Source: an uncultured Alphaproteobacteria bacterium (GTDB lineage: Bacteria; Pseudomonadota; Alphaproteobacteria; HIMB59; GCA-002718135). From it: 64,000 nucleotides of DNA. This document shows positions 1-9,028 of this stretch, one piece after another (position 1 is the stretch's first letter; each line of letters opens with the position of its first letter). The position numbers and the translations under genes were made by a program. The notes under the pieces are model-generated. The model made no database searches. It was given only the letters and a program-made list of their open reading frames with translations, and was not told where the DNA came from. Where the stretch lies: assembly GCA_902628645.1 (NCBI GenBank), contig CACONS010000001.1:32995-96994 (forward strand), in the 5' to 3' direction.

Positions 1-644
1 TTTTGCCAATTTCCACCTCTATAACCCCAAAAAGTCCAGTTGGTATTTCCATCAACAAAGTATTTTACGGTATCAACAAAACCTAAATTCAAAAGATTTC
101 TAAATTTTTCTCTTGTTAAGGGATGTGCACATGCATCATTTTTAAAATTTTCGGGTGAATAAACATCTTCATCGGTTGGTATTACATTAAAATCACCACC
201 TATAATAATTGGTTGATTATTATCAATTAATTCTTTCATATATTTATTGAAATTTATCATCCAATCAATTTTGTAATCAAATTTTTCAGTTTCAATAGGA
301 TTACCATTTGGAAGGTAAATATTTATTAATTTAATTTTACTTTTTATATTTTTTAAAGATATTTCCGTTTCAATAAATCTTGAATTTACATCTTTATAAT
401 TGGGAATATTTAAATTTGAAATTGTAATATTTTCTTTGCTGATTATAGCCACTCCATTCCATGCTTTTTGACCGTTTACATAACATTTATAATTAATTTT
501 TTCTAATTCCTCTTTAGGAAAATTTTCATTTGTACATTTTAATTCTTGAATTAAATATAAATCTGATTGATCTTTTTTTATAAATTTTATTAAATGTTCA
601 ATTCTTGCATTAACCGAATTAACATTCCATGTAGTAATTTTCAT
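1..644 (-). CDS. xthA: Exodeoxyribonuclease III (partial, C-terminus outside window)
   Basis: AP endonuclease / 3'-5' exonuclease of base-excision repair, endonuclease/exonuclease/phosphatase fold. About 214 N-terminal residues are present, starting at ATG 642-644. The N-terminus MKITTWNVNSVNAR is typical of the family. The metal-binding Glu lies in LIQELKC near residue 34, the catalytic Asp/Asn in IIIGGDFNVIPTD, and TFWGYRGG is the usual aromatic segment near the C-terminal third. The start codon directly abuts the erpA stop codon, so the two are co-transcribed, an arrangement common in Alphaproteobacteria. The last part of the protein is cut off by the window edge. Confidence 0.93.
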   Translation of the reverse strand, partial: MKITTWNVNSVNARIEHLIKFIKKDQSDLYLIQELKCTNENFPKEELEKINYKCYVNGQKAWNGVAIISKENITISNLNIPNYKDVNSRFIETEISLKNIKSKIKLINIYLPNGNPIETEKFDYKIDWMINFNKYMKELIDNNQPIIIGGDFNVIPTDEDVYSPENFKNDACAHPLTREKFRNLLNLGFVDTVKYFVDGNTNWTFWGYRGGNWQ

Positions 645-971
645 TTATATAGAAAAAGAAGTTCCACATCCACAAGATGATGATGCTATTGGATTAGAAA
701 TTTTAAAAGATGATCCTATTAATTCGTTAACATAATCAATTTTAGATCCTTTAATAAATTCAATTGAAGTTTTATCTATTAACACATCGGCATTTTTATA
801 ATTGAATACTAAATCGTCATCATTTGGTTCATTTGAAAAATCAAATTTATATTGAAATCCAGCACAACCCCCACCTAAAACGGTTATTCTGAAATAGTTA
901 GATTTTTCTGAAAGAAGTATCTTATTAATTTGACTTTGAGCGCTTTCAGTAACTTCAATTATATTGTCCAT
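645..971 (-). CDS. erpA: A-type iron-sulfur cluster carrier (ErpA/IscA family)
   Basis: Delivers Fe-S clusters to apoproteins in the cytoplasm. At 108 aa it has the usual size. All three cluster-ligand cysteines are present: C36 in GGGCAGF, and C100 and C102 in the C-terminal SSCGCGTSF. The position, divergent from dgt and directly upstream of xthA, is the arrangement seen in many Alphaproteobacteria and supports ErpA over IscA (no isc/suf genes are adjacent). The 54-bp gap to dgt must carry promoters for both directions. Confidence 0.93.
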   Translation of the reverse strand: MDNIIEVTESAQSQINKILLSEKSNYFRITVLGGGCAGFQYKFDFSNEPNDDDLVFNYKNADVLIDKTSIEFIKGSKIDYVNELIGSSFKISNPIASSSCGCGTSFSI

Positions 972-1025
972 TTATCTAAATATTGTTATTAGTTATTATT
1001 TTACAACTATAATATAAATTTTCTT

Positions 1026-2144
1026 ATGTTCAAACATTTAGCTTCTAATCCTAATAACTCAAACGGAAGATTATATAATGAGTTAGATGATGACTTGAGA
1101 AATCCATTTGAAAGAGATAGAGCTAGAGTCATTCATTCTAATTCATTTAGAAAATTAAAACACAAAACCCAAGTTTTTATTGAAAGTGAAAGTGATTATT
1201 TTAGGACAAGACTTACACATTCTTTGGAAGTTGCCCAAATTTCTAGATCAATTTGTAGATTACTTGAATTAGATGAAGATTTAGGTGAAACAGTTGCTCT
1301 CGCTCATGATTTAGGTCATCCTCCTTTTGGCCATATAGGAGAAGATGCACTCGATGAGTCGATGAAAAGTTTTGGAGGTTTTAATCATAATGATCAAACC
1401 TTGAGAGTTTTAACATTTATTGAAAAAAGACATCCAGATTTTGACGGATTAAATCTAACATGGGAAAGCTTAGAGGGAATTATAAAACATAATGGAATTT
1501 TAATTGATAATTTACCTTATCACTTAGAAAATTATTCTAAATTACATAATCTAAATTTAGCTGATCAGCCTTATTTGGAATCACAAATAGCAAGTATATC
1601 TGATGATATTGCTTATAACAATCACGATGTAGAAGATGCTATTAGAGCAAATTTAATATCATTAGATGATATTACTGAGTTAAGTTTTTTTGAAAAAATT
1701 ATAATTGATTTAAAGGAACACTATAAAGATATTCCGAATAAGCTTTTAGTATATCAAGTTTTAAGAAATTCCATATCAAATATGATAAATGACATATATG
1801 AAAATACAAAAAAAAATTTAAATGAAAATAGCATTAATTCTATAGATGATATTCGTAAAAAAAATAATTTTGTAGTTACGTTTTCAAATGAAATGAAAAA
1901 AAATTGTGACATAATTAAAAATTTTTTGTTTGAAAGAGTTTATAATCATAGTCATTTATCAGATAAAAGACAGTATTCAAAAAATGTTATATCTACTTTG
2001 TTTACTTATTTCGTAAAAAATAATAATAAACTACCAACAGATTGGAGAAATCAAAATATTGAAATTGAAAGATTAATTTGTGATTATATTTCAGGAATGA
2101 CAGATAGATTTGCTCTAAATTTATACAAGGAGATTAGTGAATAA
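1026..2144 (+). CDS. dgt: dGTPase-like deoxynucleoside triphosphate triphosphohydrolase
   Basis: HD-domain phosphohydrolase that releases tripolyphosphate from dNTPs and so affects dNTP pools. 372 aa, the short alphaproteobacterial type. The metal ligands are visible: H65 in RTRLTHSLEVA, the H94-D95 pair in LAHDLGHPPFGH, and the distal Asp in ISDDIAYNNHD near residue 193. The N-terminal HSNSFRKLKHKTQVF stretch is the family signature. No clear Shine-Dalgarno precedes the ATG. The 3' end overlaps argS by 8 bp, so they form one operon. Confidence 0.92.
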   Translation: MFKHLASNPNNSNGRLYNELDDDLRNPFERDRARVIHSNSFRKLKHKTQVFIESESDYFRTRLTHSLEVAQISRSICRLLELDEDLGETVALAHDLGHPPFGHIGEDALDESMKSFGGFNHNDQTLRVLTFIEKRHPDFDGLNLTWESLEGIIKHNGILIDNLPYHLENYSKLHNLNLADQPYLESQIASISDDIAYNNHDVEDAIRANLISLDDITELSFFEKIIIDLKEHYKDIPNKLLVYQVLRNSISNMINDIYENTKKNLNENSINSIDDIRKKNNFVVTFSNEMKKNCDIIKNFLFERVYNHSHLSDKRQYSKNVISTLFTYFVKNNNKLPTDWRNQNIEIERLICDYISGMTDRFALNLYKEISE

Positions 2145-3867
2145 TTTTATTAAGGACCTTTCAGATTTTTTATTTGATTTTACAGATTTTTTAGAAGATA
2201 AGAAATACATATCTCCAATCAATAAAAAACAAATTAGCATCGATTACTCTTCTAACAATAAACAAGGTGATTTAGCTACAAATTTTTATTTAATAGTTAA
2301 AAGAAAAATTCTTAATAAAAATTTTAATATTGAAGAAGAACTAAATGACAGAATTAAATCAATTACATTTATTGATCATTTTGTGATTTCTAAAAATGGT
2401 TTTATAAATTTTTTTTTAAAAGATGAGTTTGTATTAAAAAGTTTAAAAGAAATTTATAATAAAAATTTTTTAAATTATATCAATTATGGTGCAAATAAAA
2501 AAGTAAATGTTGAATTTGTTTCAGCTAATCCAACTGGACCATTGCATATAGCTCATATAAGAGGTGCTGTGTTTGGAGATGTATTAAGTTCTCTTTATAC
2601 TAAAACAGGTTTTGATGTTACTAGAGAGTATTATGTAAATGATGCTGGTTCTCAAATTGATAAATTAACAAACTCTCTTCTGAAACGATATTTGCAATTA
2701 TTTAATAAAAAAATTGAGTTAGAGGAAGACGAGTATCCTGGTGAATACTTAATAGAAATTGCCAAAAAAATTAAAAATGAAGATGCTGATAAGTGGATAA
2801 ATTTTACACAAGATCAAACTATTCAATATTTTAAAAATTTTGCATTAAAAAATATACTTCTAAGCATAAAATCAGATTTAGAATTAATAAATATAAAATT
2901 TGATAAATTTACTCACGAAACAGAAATAGAAAAGAGTAAAATTATTGAAGAGCTTTTTACCATTTTGGATGAAAAAAAACTATTGTATAAGGGGATTTTA
3001 GAAAAGCCAAAAGGTGATGATTCTGATTGGGAGCCAAGACAGCAACTATTATTTAGATCTTCTAATTTACTAGACAATGAGGATAGAGCATTAAAAAAAT
3101 CGAATGGTGAATGGACTTATTTTGCAAATGATGCAGCATATCATTTAGATAAATGTAAAAGAAATTTTGATAGATTAGTAAATATCTGGGGGTCAGATCA
3201 TATTGGCTATATCCCAAGAATGTATTCGCTAATTAAAGCTATTAAAGATGATGAAACATTTTTAAATATCTTAACTTGTCAAATCGTAAGTTTAATTCAA
3301 AATAAACAAAAAATTAAAATGTCAAAAAGATCTGGAAATTTTGTGACATTAGCTAATGTTCATTCTAAAGTTGGCAAAGATGCTATAAGGTACTACATGA
3401 TTTCTACTAAAAATGAGACAGCAATTGACTTTGATTTAGATGCTGTTGTTAAAAAAAATAAAGATAATAAAGTTTTTTACTGTCAATACGCACACGCTAG
3501 AGCTTCATCAGTAATTAATAAAGCAAACGAATTAGGTTTAAGTATTAAAAATGATTATAAATTTACTGAAATACAAAATCTATCTGATGATGAGGTAAAA
3601 TTAATTAAAAAGTTAATATGTTATCCTTATTTGTTGTATCAATCATCATACTATAATGAACCACATCGACTAATCAATTACTTAGAAGAAATATCTTCTG
3701 ATTTTCATTCAATTTGGAATAAAGGTAAAGATAATGAATCACTTCGTTTTATAGATGAAAAAAATGCAGAAAAGACAATTTCAAAAATATTTTGGTTGGA
3801 GTCATTCAGAATTATTTTAAAAGATATATTTTCAATAATTGACATAAATGCCCCTGAAACAATGTAA
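2137..3867 (+). CDS. argS: Arginyl-tRNA synthetase
   Basis: Class I aminoacyl-tRNA synthetase that charges tRNA-Arg. 576 aa. HIGH-type motif HIAH at residues 137-140 in NPTGPLHIAHIRG, and KMSK at about 394-397 (IKMSKRSG). The N-terminal Add1-like domain and the C-terminal DALR anticodon-binding region (IFWLESFRIILKDIF near the end) are present. The start is GTG 2137, inside dgt. AAGGAG at 2127-2132 sits four bases upstream, which decides this start. The stop overlaps the next gene (TAATG). Confidence 0.95.
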   Translation: MNNFIKDLSDFLFDFTDFLEDKKYISPINKKQISIDYSSNNKQGDLATNFYLIVKRKILNKNFNIEEELNDRIKSITFIDHFVISKNGFINFFLKDEFVLKSLKEIYNKNFLNYINYGANKKVNVEFVSANPTGPLHIAHIRGAVFGDVLSSLYTKTGFDVTREYYVNDAGSQIDKLTNSLLKRYLQLFNKKIELEEDEYPGEYLIEIAKKIKNEDADKWINFTQDQTIQYFKNFALKNILLSIKSDLELINIKFDKFTHETEIEKSKIIEELFTILDEKKLLYKGILEKPKGDDSDWEPRQQLLFRSSNLLDNEDRALKKSNGEWTYFANDAAYHLDKCKRNFDRLVNIWGSDHIGYIPRMYSLIKAIKDDETFLNILTCQIVSLIQNKQKIKMSKRSGNFVTLANVHSKVGKDAIRYYMISTKNETAIDFDLDAVVKKNKDNKVFYCQYAHARASSVINKANELGLSIKNDYKFTEIQNLSDDEVKLIKKLICYPYLLYQSSYYNEPHRLINYLEEISSDFHSIWNKGKDNESLRFIDEKNAEKTISKIFWLESFRIILKDIFSIIDINAPETM

Positions 3868-4379
3868 TGATTAAAAGAATTATTTTTAAAAAAAATAATA
3901 ATTACATATTAAAATATTTTTTATTATTTTTTCTATTTATTATTATTCTTTATCTGATTTCATTTTATTATTTTACTAATAAAGAATATTTTATTATTCC
4001 TGTTTTTACTGATAAATATTTTATAATTCCTACTAATAAAGAAGGAGAGGTTGTTGATTATTTAGATAAGAAAAGTTTAAATAATATAAATAAAAAAATT
4101 CAAAACTTTAAATTTAGTAATATAAGTGAGCTTAATTATACAATACAATTGTATAGCAATGATAATTTTGAAAATATTAATAAATACTTGAATAATTTAT
4201 TAGAAAATAAAATAGAAATTATAGATGATGAAGATATTTTTATTTTTTATAAAAAAACTGAAATAGGTACTCAATATTTTATTACCTATAAAAATTATAT
4301 TTCTAAGAATAATGCTTATGAATCTTGTTATTTATTATCAATTGTTAAGAGTTGCTTAATACTTAATTTACAAAATTAA
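3867..4379 (+). CDS. Single-span membrane protein, probable divergent SPOR-domain protein
   Basis: 170 aa with a short cytoplasmic N-terminus, one strongly hydrophobic helix (about residues 15-38) and a periplasmic domain. The region from about residue 88 (LNYTIQLYSNDNFENINKY) to the end (Cys-containing ESCYLLSIVKSCLIL) has the spacing of a SPOR peptidoglycan-binding repeat. Alphaproteobacteria usually carry a SPOR protein in exactly this slot between argS and scpA. The sequence is so divergent that the assignment rests largely on position and pattern. It would bind denuded glycan strands at the division septum. The start codon overlaps the argS stop. Confidence 0.5.
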   Translation: MIKRIIFKKNNNYILKYFLLFFLFIIILYLISFYYFTNKEYFIIPVFTDKYFIIPTNKEGEVVDYLDKKSLNNINKKIQNFKFSNISELNYTIQLYSNDNFENINKYLNNLLENKIEIIDDEDIFIFYKKTEIGTQYFITYKNYISKNNAYESCYLLSIVKSCLILNLQN

Positions 4380-4418
4380 TAATATTGAGAGAATCTCAAT
4401 AATTTTATATAAAAAATT

Positions 4419-5186
4419 GTGTTGAATGCTCCAGAAACAGAAATAAGAGAAGGTAAATTTAACCTATTATTAGCTAATTTTGAGGGTCCTATAGATCTTT
4501 TGTTAGTTTTAGCCAGATCACAGAAGGTTGATTTATCTGATATATCTATATCCGAATTAGCTGATCAATATATTAATTTTATTAATCAATATAGAAATAT
4601 TCATATTGAAATAGCTGCAGATTATCTAGTGATGGCAGCATGGCTAACGTATTTGAAATCAAGATTACTATTACCTAAAGAAGAAAAAACAGATGAATAT
4701 ACAGCAGATGAATTAGAAGAGGCTTTAAAATATCAATTACAGAGACTAGAGGCTTTTCAAAATATTTCTAAAATTTTATATTCGAGACCTCTTGTAAATA
4801 GAGATGTATTTTATGGGGGTTCATCTGAAGGCCTTAAAGTTAAATATAATATAAATTATACTTCTAATTTATATGACTTACTAAAATCATATAGTCATAT
4901 ACTCAAATCGAATGATCAGGTAAAGCAATTAACTATTGAGTATTCAGAACTTTATTCAGTTGATCAAGCAGTTAAAAGATTGAAAGGTATTTTTGGTAAT
5001 ATTACAGAATGGACTAATTTTTTAAATGTGATTCCAAATTTAATCAAAGCTAATAAAACAATTAATAAATCAATAATTTCATCAAATTTTGTTGCCTCTT
5101 TAGAGTTATCTAAAAATGGTTTTATTGATTTAAAACAAGATGAAAGTTTTGGTAACATCTATATAAAATTTAATCAAAATGGATAA
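4419..5186 (+). CDS. scpA: Segregation and condensation protein A
   Basis: Kleisin subunit of the bacterial SMC condensin, bridging SMC heads and ScpB. 255 aa. The N-terminal SMC-neck binding region NFEGPIDLLLVLARSQKVD and the AADYLVMAAWLTYLKSRLL helix are diagnostic, and the C-terminal 60 residues resemble the winged helix that contacts the SMC cap. Start is GTG 4419; no in-frame ATG lies nearby. It overlaps scpB by 8 bp. In many relatives nagZ precedes scpA, but here only 39 bp separate it from the SPOR-like gene. Confidence 0.92.
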   Translation: MLNAPETEIREGKFNLLLANFEGPIDLLLVLARSQKVDLSDISISELADQYINFINQYRNIHIEIAADYLVMAAWLTYLKSRLLLPKEEKTDEYTADELEEALKYQLQRLEAFQNISKILYSRPLVNRDVFYGGSSEGLKVKYNINYTSNLYDLLKSYSHILKSNDQVKQLTIEYSELYSVDQAVKRLKGIFGNITEWTNFLNVIPNLIKANKTINKSIISSNFVASLELSKNGFIDLKQDESFGNIYIKFNQNG

Positions 5187-5814
5187 TAAAGACATTAAAA
5201 TTTTAGAAGCAATATTATTTGCATCAGGTGAGCCACTTGATGAAAATGATCTAAAAGAAAAAATTAAAGATAAAAATAATATAAGTAATCAATTACAAGA
5301 AATTAAAGATTTTTATAAAAATAGAGGTATAAATTTAATTAAAACTGGTAACAAATGGTCATTTAGGACTGCCGAAGATCTCAGTGATGAGTTAACTATT
5401 TTTAAAACACAGAAAAGAAAATTATCAAGAGCAGCACTTGAAACATTATCTATAATTGCTTATCAACAACCAATAACAAGATCAGAAATTGAAAATATTA
5501 GGGGTGTTCAAATGGGTAGAGGTTCTCTAGATCATTTGATGGAAATAGGTTGGATACGTCCTTCAGGTAGGAAAAGTATACCAGGTAAACCCACTTTATG
5601 GTCTACCACAGATTTGTTTGTTGAACATTTCGGATTAAATAGTTTATCGGATTTACCTAATAAAGATGAATTAAAGGCAAGTGGTTTTCTTGATAAACGT
5701 GCAGCAATTGCAACTATTAGTGATCTTGCTAAAAATGATGAAAATTTACAAAGCAATGAAAATTTAGAACAAGATGATGAAAATAATATTGATGATTTTA
5801 TTCAAAATTCTTAG
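5179..5814 (+). CDS. scpB: Segregation and condensation protein B
   Basis: Winged-helix partner of ScpA in the SMC-ScpAB condensin that organises the chromosome. 211 aa. The conserved LSRAALETLSIIAYQQPIT and IRGVQMGRGSLDHLMEIGW segments are unmistakable, followed by PGKPTLWSTTDLFVEHFGL. The last 30 residues are an acidic, low-complexity tail. It starts inside scpA and is translationally coupled to it. Confidence 0.94.
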   Translation: MDNKDIKILEAILFASGEPLDENDLKEKIKDKNNISNQLQEIKDFYKNRGINLIKTGNKWSFRTAEDLSDELTIFKTQKRKLSRAALETLSIIAYQQPITRSEIENIRGVQMGRGSLDHLMEIGWIRPSGRKSIPGKPTLWSTTDLFVEHFGLNSLSDLPNKDELKASGFLDKRAAIATISDLAKNDENLQSNENLEQDDENNIDDFIQNS

Positions 5815-5864
5815 CTAACTTTTTTATTTCTTGTTTTTTTTATTAGTTTCCGTATAAGCGCTTT

Positions 5865-6050
5865 ATGACACCTAGTATTTGGCAATTATTAATTGTACTC
5901 GTTATAGTCCTGCTTCTTTTCGGTAGAGGTAAGATACCTCAACTAATGGGTGATATGGCAAAAGGGATCAAATCATTCAAAAGAGGAATGTCAGACGAAG
6001 AAAAAAAAGAAGATAAAAATTTAGAGAATAAAAACGACGAAGAAAAGTAA
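5865..6050 (+). CDS. tatA: Sec-independent translocase protein TatA
   Basis: Pore-forming subunit for export of folded proteins. 61 aa, with one N-terminal membrane helix ([18 protein letters not shown]), the [10 protein letters not shown] hinge, an amphipathic helix ([13 protein letters not shown]) and a charged tail rich in Lys/Glu. It lacks the usual extra Gly after Met but is otherwise standard. First gene of the tatABC set; a 50-bp T-rich gap separates it from scpB. Confidence 0.93.
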   Translation: MTPSIWQLLIVLVIVLLLFGRGKIPQLMGDMAKGIKSFKRGMSDEEKKEDKNLENKNDEEK

Positions 6051-6055
6051 ATGTA

Positions 6056-6370
6056 ATGTTTACTTTTGGTTGGAGTGAAATTTTCTTAATTGGGATAATA
6101 GTAGTTGTAGTAATTGGCCCAAAAGATCTTCCAAAATTCATTAAACAAGTTGGGTCTTTTACAAAATATATTAAAAAAATGTCTTCTGAGTTTAAATCAT
6201 CTATAAATGAAATTGCTGAAGAAGAAGAAATTAAAGAATTAGCTAAATCTGTAAAAGAAGTTAAAAAAATCAAAGATGGTATTAATATTAAAAAAAATTT
6301 TGAAAATGAGATTAAAGAAGTTCAAGAAACAGTAAAAATGACTGAGGATGAATTTTCAAATAAAAAATAA
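6056..6370 (+). CDS. tatB: Sec-independent translocase protein TatB
   Basis: Forms the twin-arginine signal-peptide receptor with TatC. 104 aa. N-terminal helix with the TatB hallmarks FGWSEIFLIG and VVIGPKDLPKFIKQVG, then a long amphipathic, strongly charged coiled region (residues 40-104). It follows tatA by five bases. Confidence 0.93.
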   Translation: MFTFGWSEIFLIGIIVVVVIGPKDLPKFIKQVGSFTKYIKKMSSEFKSSINEIAEEEEIKELAKSVKEVKKIKDGINIKKNFENEIKEVQETVKMTEDEFSNKK

Positions 6371-6384
6371 TTAATTGTTTTGTA

Positions 6385-7140
6385 ATGGCTGAAGAAAAAT
6401 TTGAAGAAATGTCTCTAATAGGGCACCTTACAGAGTTAAGAAAGAGATTGTTGTGGAGTTTTTTATATATTTTAATAATATTTATTTTTTGCTTTTACTT
6501 TGCTGATGAACTTTTTGCATTTTTAGCTAATCCTCTTGTAGAACTATTTGATAAAGATAAAGGACAAGGTTTTATATATACTGCTTTACAAGAAGCCTTT
6601 TTTACAGAATTAAAAATTGCATTTTTCTTCGCTTTATTTTTTTCATTTCCATTAATTGCAATACAAATATGGAGGTTCATAGCACCGGGACTATACAAAA
6701 AAGAAAAGAGAGCTTTTTTACCTTACTTAGTTGCGACGCCAATTTTATTTTTTGCAGGCGGTTCCATGGTTTATTATATTATTGCACCTTTGGCATGGTC
6801 TTTTTTCTTATCATATCAAAATCTTGGATCTAGCGGTGTTCCTATTCGATTAGAAGCAAAAATGGGAGAATATCTATCTCTCATGATGCGGTTTATTTTT
6901 GCTTTTGGTCTAGCATTTCAGCTGCCTGTAGTTTTATCATTAATGGCCAGAGTAGGGATGGTAACTTACGAATCCCTTAAAAGATTTAGAAAATATGCAA
7001 TTGTATTAGCATTTTTATCAGCTGCATTTTTAACTCCTCCTGATCCATTTAGTCAAATAAGTTTAGCTTTGCCAATTATATTTTTATACGAAATTTCAAT
7101 TTATATTGCAAAACTAATTCAAAAAAATAAAGATAAGTAA
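6385..7140 (+). CDS. tatC: Sec-independent translocase protein TatC
   Basis: Polytopic Tat receptor core with six membrane helices, 251 aa. The N-terminal MSLIGHLTELRKRLLWSFL is the family signature and binds the twin-Arg signal. The loop with FIAPGLYKKEKRAFLPYL and the late FAFGLAFQLPVVL and LTPPDPFSQ segments are also typical. Its stop overlaps the serS start by one base, linking protein export and translation genes in one transcript. Confidence 0.95.
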   Translation: MAEEKFEEMSLIGHLTELRKRLLWSFLYILIIFIFCFYFADELFAFLANPLVELFDKDKGQGFIYTALQEAFFTELKIAFFFALFFSFPLIAIQIWRFIAPGLYKKEKRAFLPYLVATPILFFAGGSMVYYIIAPLAWSFFLSYQNLGSSGVPIRLEAKMGEYLSLMMRFIFAFGLAFQLPVVLSLMARVGMVTYESLKRFRKYAIVLAFLSAAFLTPPDPFSQISLALPIIFLYEISIYIAKLIQKNKDK

Positions 7141-8402
7141 TGCATAATATTAATTTTATCAGAGAAAATCCTACAGAGTTTGATAATCATATGAAGCAAA
7201 GAGGGGAAAAGCCAATATCAAATAAAATTCTAGAACTTGATAAAATAAAAAGAGAAACTCAGACTGTTCATCAGAGTCTATTAGCTGAAAGAAACTCTAT
7301 CTCTAAAATTATAGGTAAACTTAAAAGTGAAAATAAAGATGCTTCATCTGAAATGAGTAAAGTTGATGAAATTAAAAATAAAATTAATAATTTAAAAGAA
7401 CTTGAGACAATTAAGGACGAAGAACTAAAAACTATTCTTTCTAGACTTCCAAATATAGCTGATAAAACTGTACCTATAGGAAGTAATGAAGAAGAGAATA
7501 AAAAGTATAAAGTATGGGGTAAAAAACCAGGATTTGATTTTAATCCAAAAACACATTTTGAATTAGGAGAAAATTTAGGTTTAATGAATTTTGAAACTGC
7601 TTCTAAATTATCAGGATCTAGATTTGTTTTATTAAAAAATCAACTTTCTAAACTTGAGAGAGCAATAGCAAATTTTATGTTAGACAAGCATACAAATGAA
7701 AATGGTTATGTTGAATATAATTTACCATTTTTGGTAAAAGACGATGCTCTTTTCGGAACAGGACAATTACCTAAATTTGGTGAAGATTTATTTACTGCTG
7801 GCGATGACCATTGGTTAATACCAACGGCCGAAGTACCTTTAACGAACATTGTTAGAGAAGAAATACTAAATCAAAATCAATTACCTATGAGAGTAACTTC
7901 TTATACACCTTGTTTTAGATCAGAGGCTGGTGCTTCTGGTAAGGATACTCGGGGAATGTTAAGACAACATCAATTTACTAAAGTTGAATTAGTTTCAATA
8001 GTAGAACCACAACATTCAGAAAATGAACTAGAAAGAATGCTTGAAAGTGCTGAAAGTATTCTTCAAGATTTAGACATTCATTATAGAGTTATGACTTTAT
8101 GCACTGGTGATATGGGTTTTTCAGCATCAAAAACATATGATATTGAAGTTTGGCTTCCAGGTGAAAATACTTACAGAGAAATTTCAAGTTGTTCTAATTG
8201 TAATGATTTTCAAGCTAGACGTATGAATACGAGATATAAATTAGAAAATAAAAATATTTATGTTCACACACTTAATGGTTCTGGACTTGCAGTTGGAAGA
8301 ACATTGATTGCTATTCTTGAAAATTATCAAATGGAAGATGGAAATATTAAAATACCTGAAGTTTTAAAAAAATATTTCAATAATTCTGATACTCTTATCT
8401 AG
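7140..8402 (+). CDS. serS: Seryl-tRNA synthetase
   Basis: Class II synthetase that charges tRNA-Ser and tRNA-Sec. 420 aa. The N-terminal long coiled-coil arm (about residues 30-105) grips the tRNA long variable arm. Motif 2 FRSEAGASGKDTRGMLRQHQ lies near residues 259-278, and motif 3 GLAVGRTLIAILENYQ near 382-397. In related genomes surE often sits between serS and pcm; here pcm follows with a one-base overlap. Confidence 0.96.
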   Translation: MHNINFIRENPTEFDNHMKQRGEKPISNKILELDKIKRETQTVHQSLLAERNSISKIIGKLKSENKDASSEMSKVDEIKNKINNLKELETIKDEELKTILSRLPNIADKTVPIGSNEEENKKYKVWGKKPGFDFNPKTHFELGENLGLMNFETASKLSGSRFVLLKNQLSKLERAIANFMLDKHTNENGYVEYNLPFLVKDDALFGTGQLPKFGEDLFTAGDDHWLIPTAEVPLTNIVREEILNQNQLPMRVTSYTPCFRSEAGASGKDTRGMLRQHQFTKVELVSIVEPQHSENELERMLESAESILQDLDIHYRVMTLCTGDMGFSASKTYDIEVWLPGENTYREISSCSNCNDFQARRMNTRYKLENKNIYVHTLNGSGLAVGRTLIAILENYQMEDGNIKIPEVLKKYFNNSDTLI

Positions 8403-9028
8403 TGCTTGATGTTAGAAAAATAAGACTGATTCTGGAGTTACGAGAGTCTGGAATTAGTAATGCTGAAGTTCTTTCTGCAATAGAAAAAATTCCAAGAGAG
8501 GAATTTATTAGTGAAACTTACAGAAATCAAGCTTATGAAAATATTGCTTTACCAATTGAAAACAATCAGACAATTAGTCAACCCTACGTTGTAGCTAGGA
8601 TGACTGAATTACTTGATGTAAAAAAAAATCACAAGGTACTAGAAATAGGTACAGGTAGTGGTTATCAATGTGCAATATTATCAATCTTAGCAAGACGTGT
8701 ATATACGATTGAAAGAATTAAGAATTTACATGAAGGTTCAAATAAAATTTTTGATAAATTAAAATTAACTAATATTGTCTCTAAATATAATGATGGTAAT
8801 AATGGTTGGGTTGAGCAAGTACCTTTTGATAGAATTATTTTTACTGCAGCATCAAAAAAAATAAATAATGAAATTTTTTCTCATATTGATGATGAAGGGG
8901 TTATTATTTGTCCTATTGAAAAAAATAACAAGCAAATGCTTATCAAATATATAAAGAAAAATAATGAAATAATTTCTGAAGAATATGATGATGTTTTATT
9001 TGTTCCTAACCTTCAGGGAGTAGTATAG
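8402..9028 (+). CDS. pcm: Protein-L-isoaspartate O-methyltransferase
   Basis: SAM-dependent repair of isoaspartyl residues in aged proteins. 208 aa. The N-terminal substrate loop NQTISQPYVVARMTELL, SAM motif I VLEIGTGSGYQ (about residues 79-89), and the later DRIIFTAAS and GVIICPIE segments fit Pcm. Start is GTG 8402 overlapping the serS stop, with no in-frame ATG near. Its last 16 bp overlap the convergent MATE gene tail to tail. Confidence 0.92.
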   Translation: MLDVRKIRLILELRESGISNAEVLSAIEKIPREEFISETYRNQAYENIALPIENNQTISQPYVVARMTELLDVKKNHKVLEIGTGSGYQCAILSILARRVYTIERIKNLHEGSNKIFDKLKLTNIVSKYNDGNNGWVEQVPFDRIIFTAASKKINNEIFSHIDDEGVIICPIEKNNKQMLIKYIKKNNEIISEEYDDVLFVPNLQGVV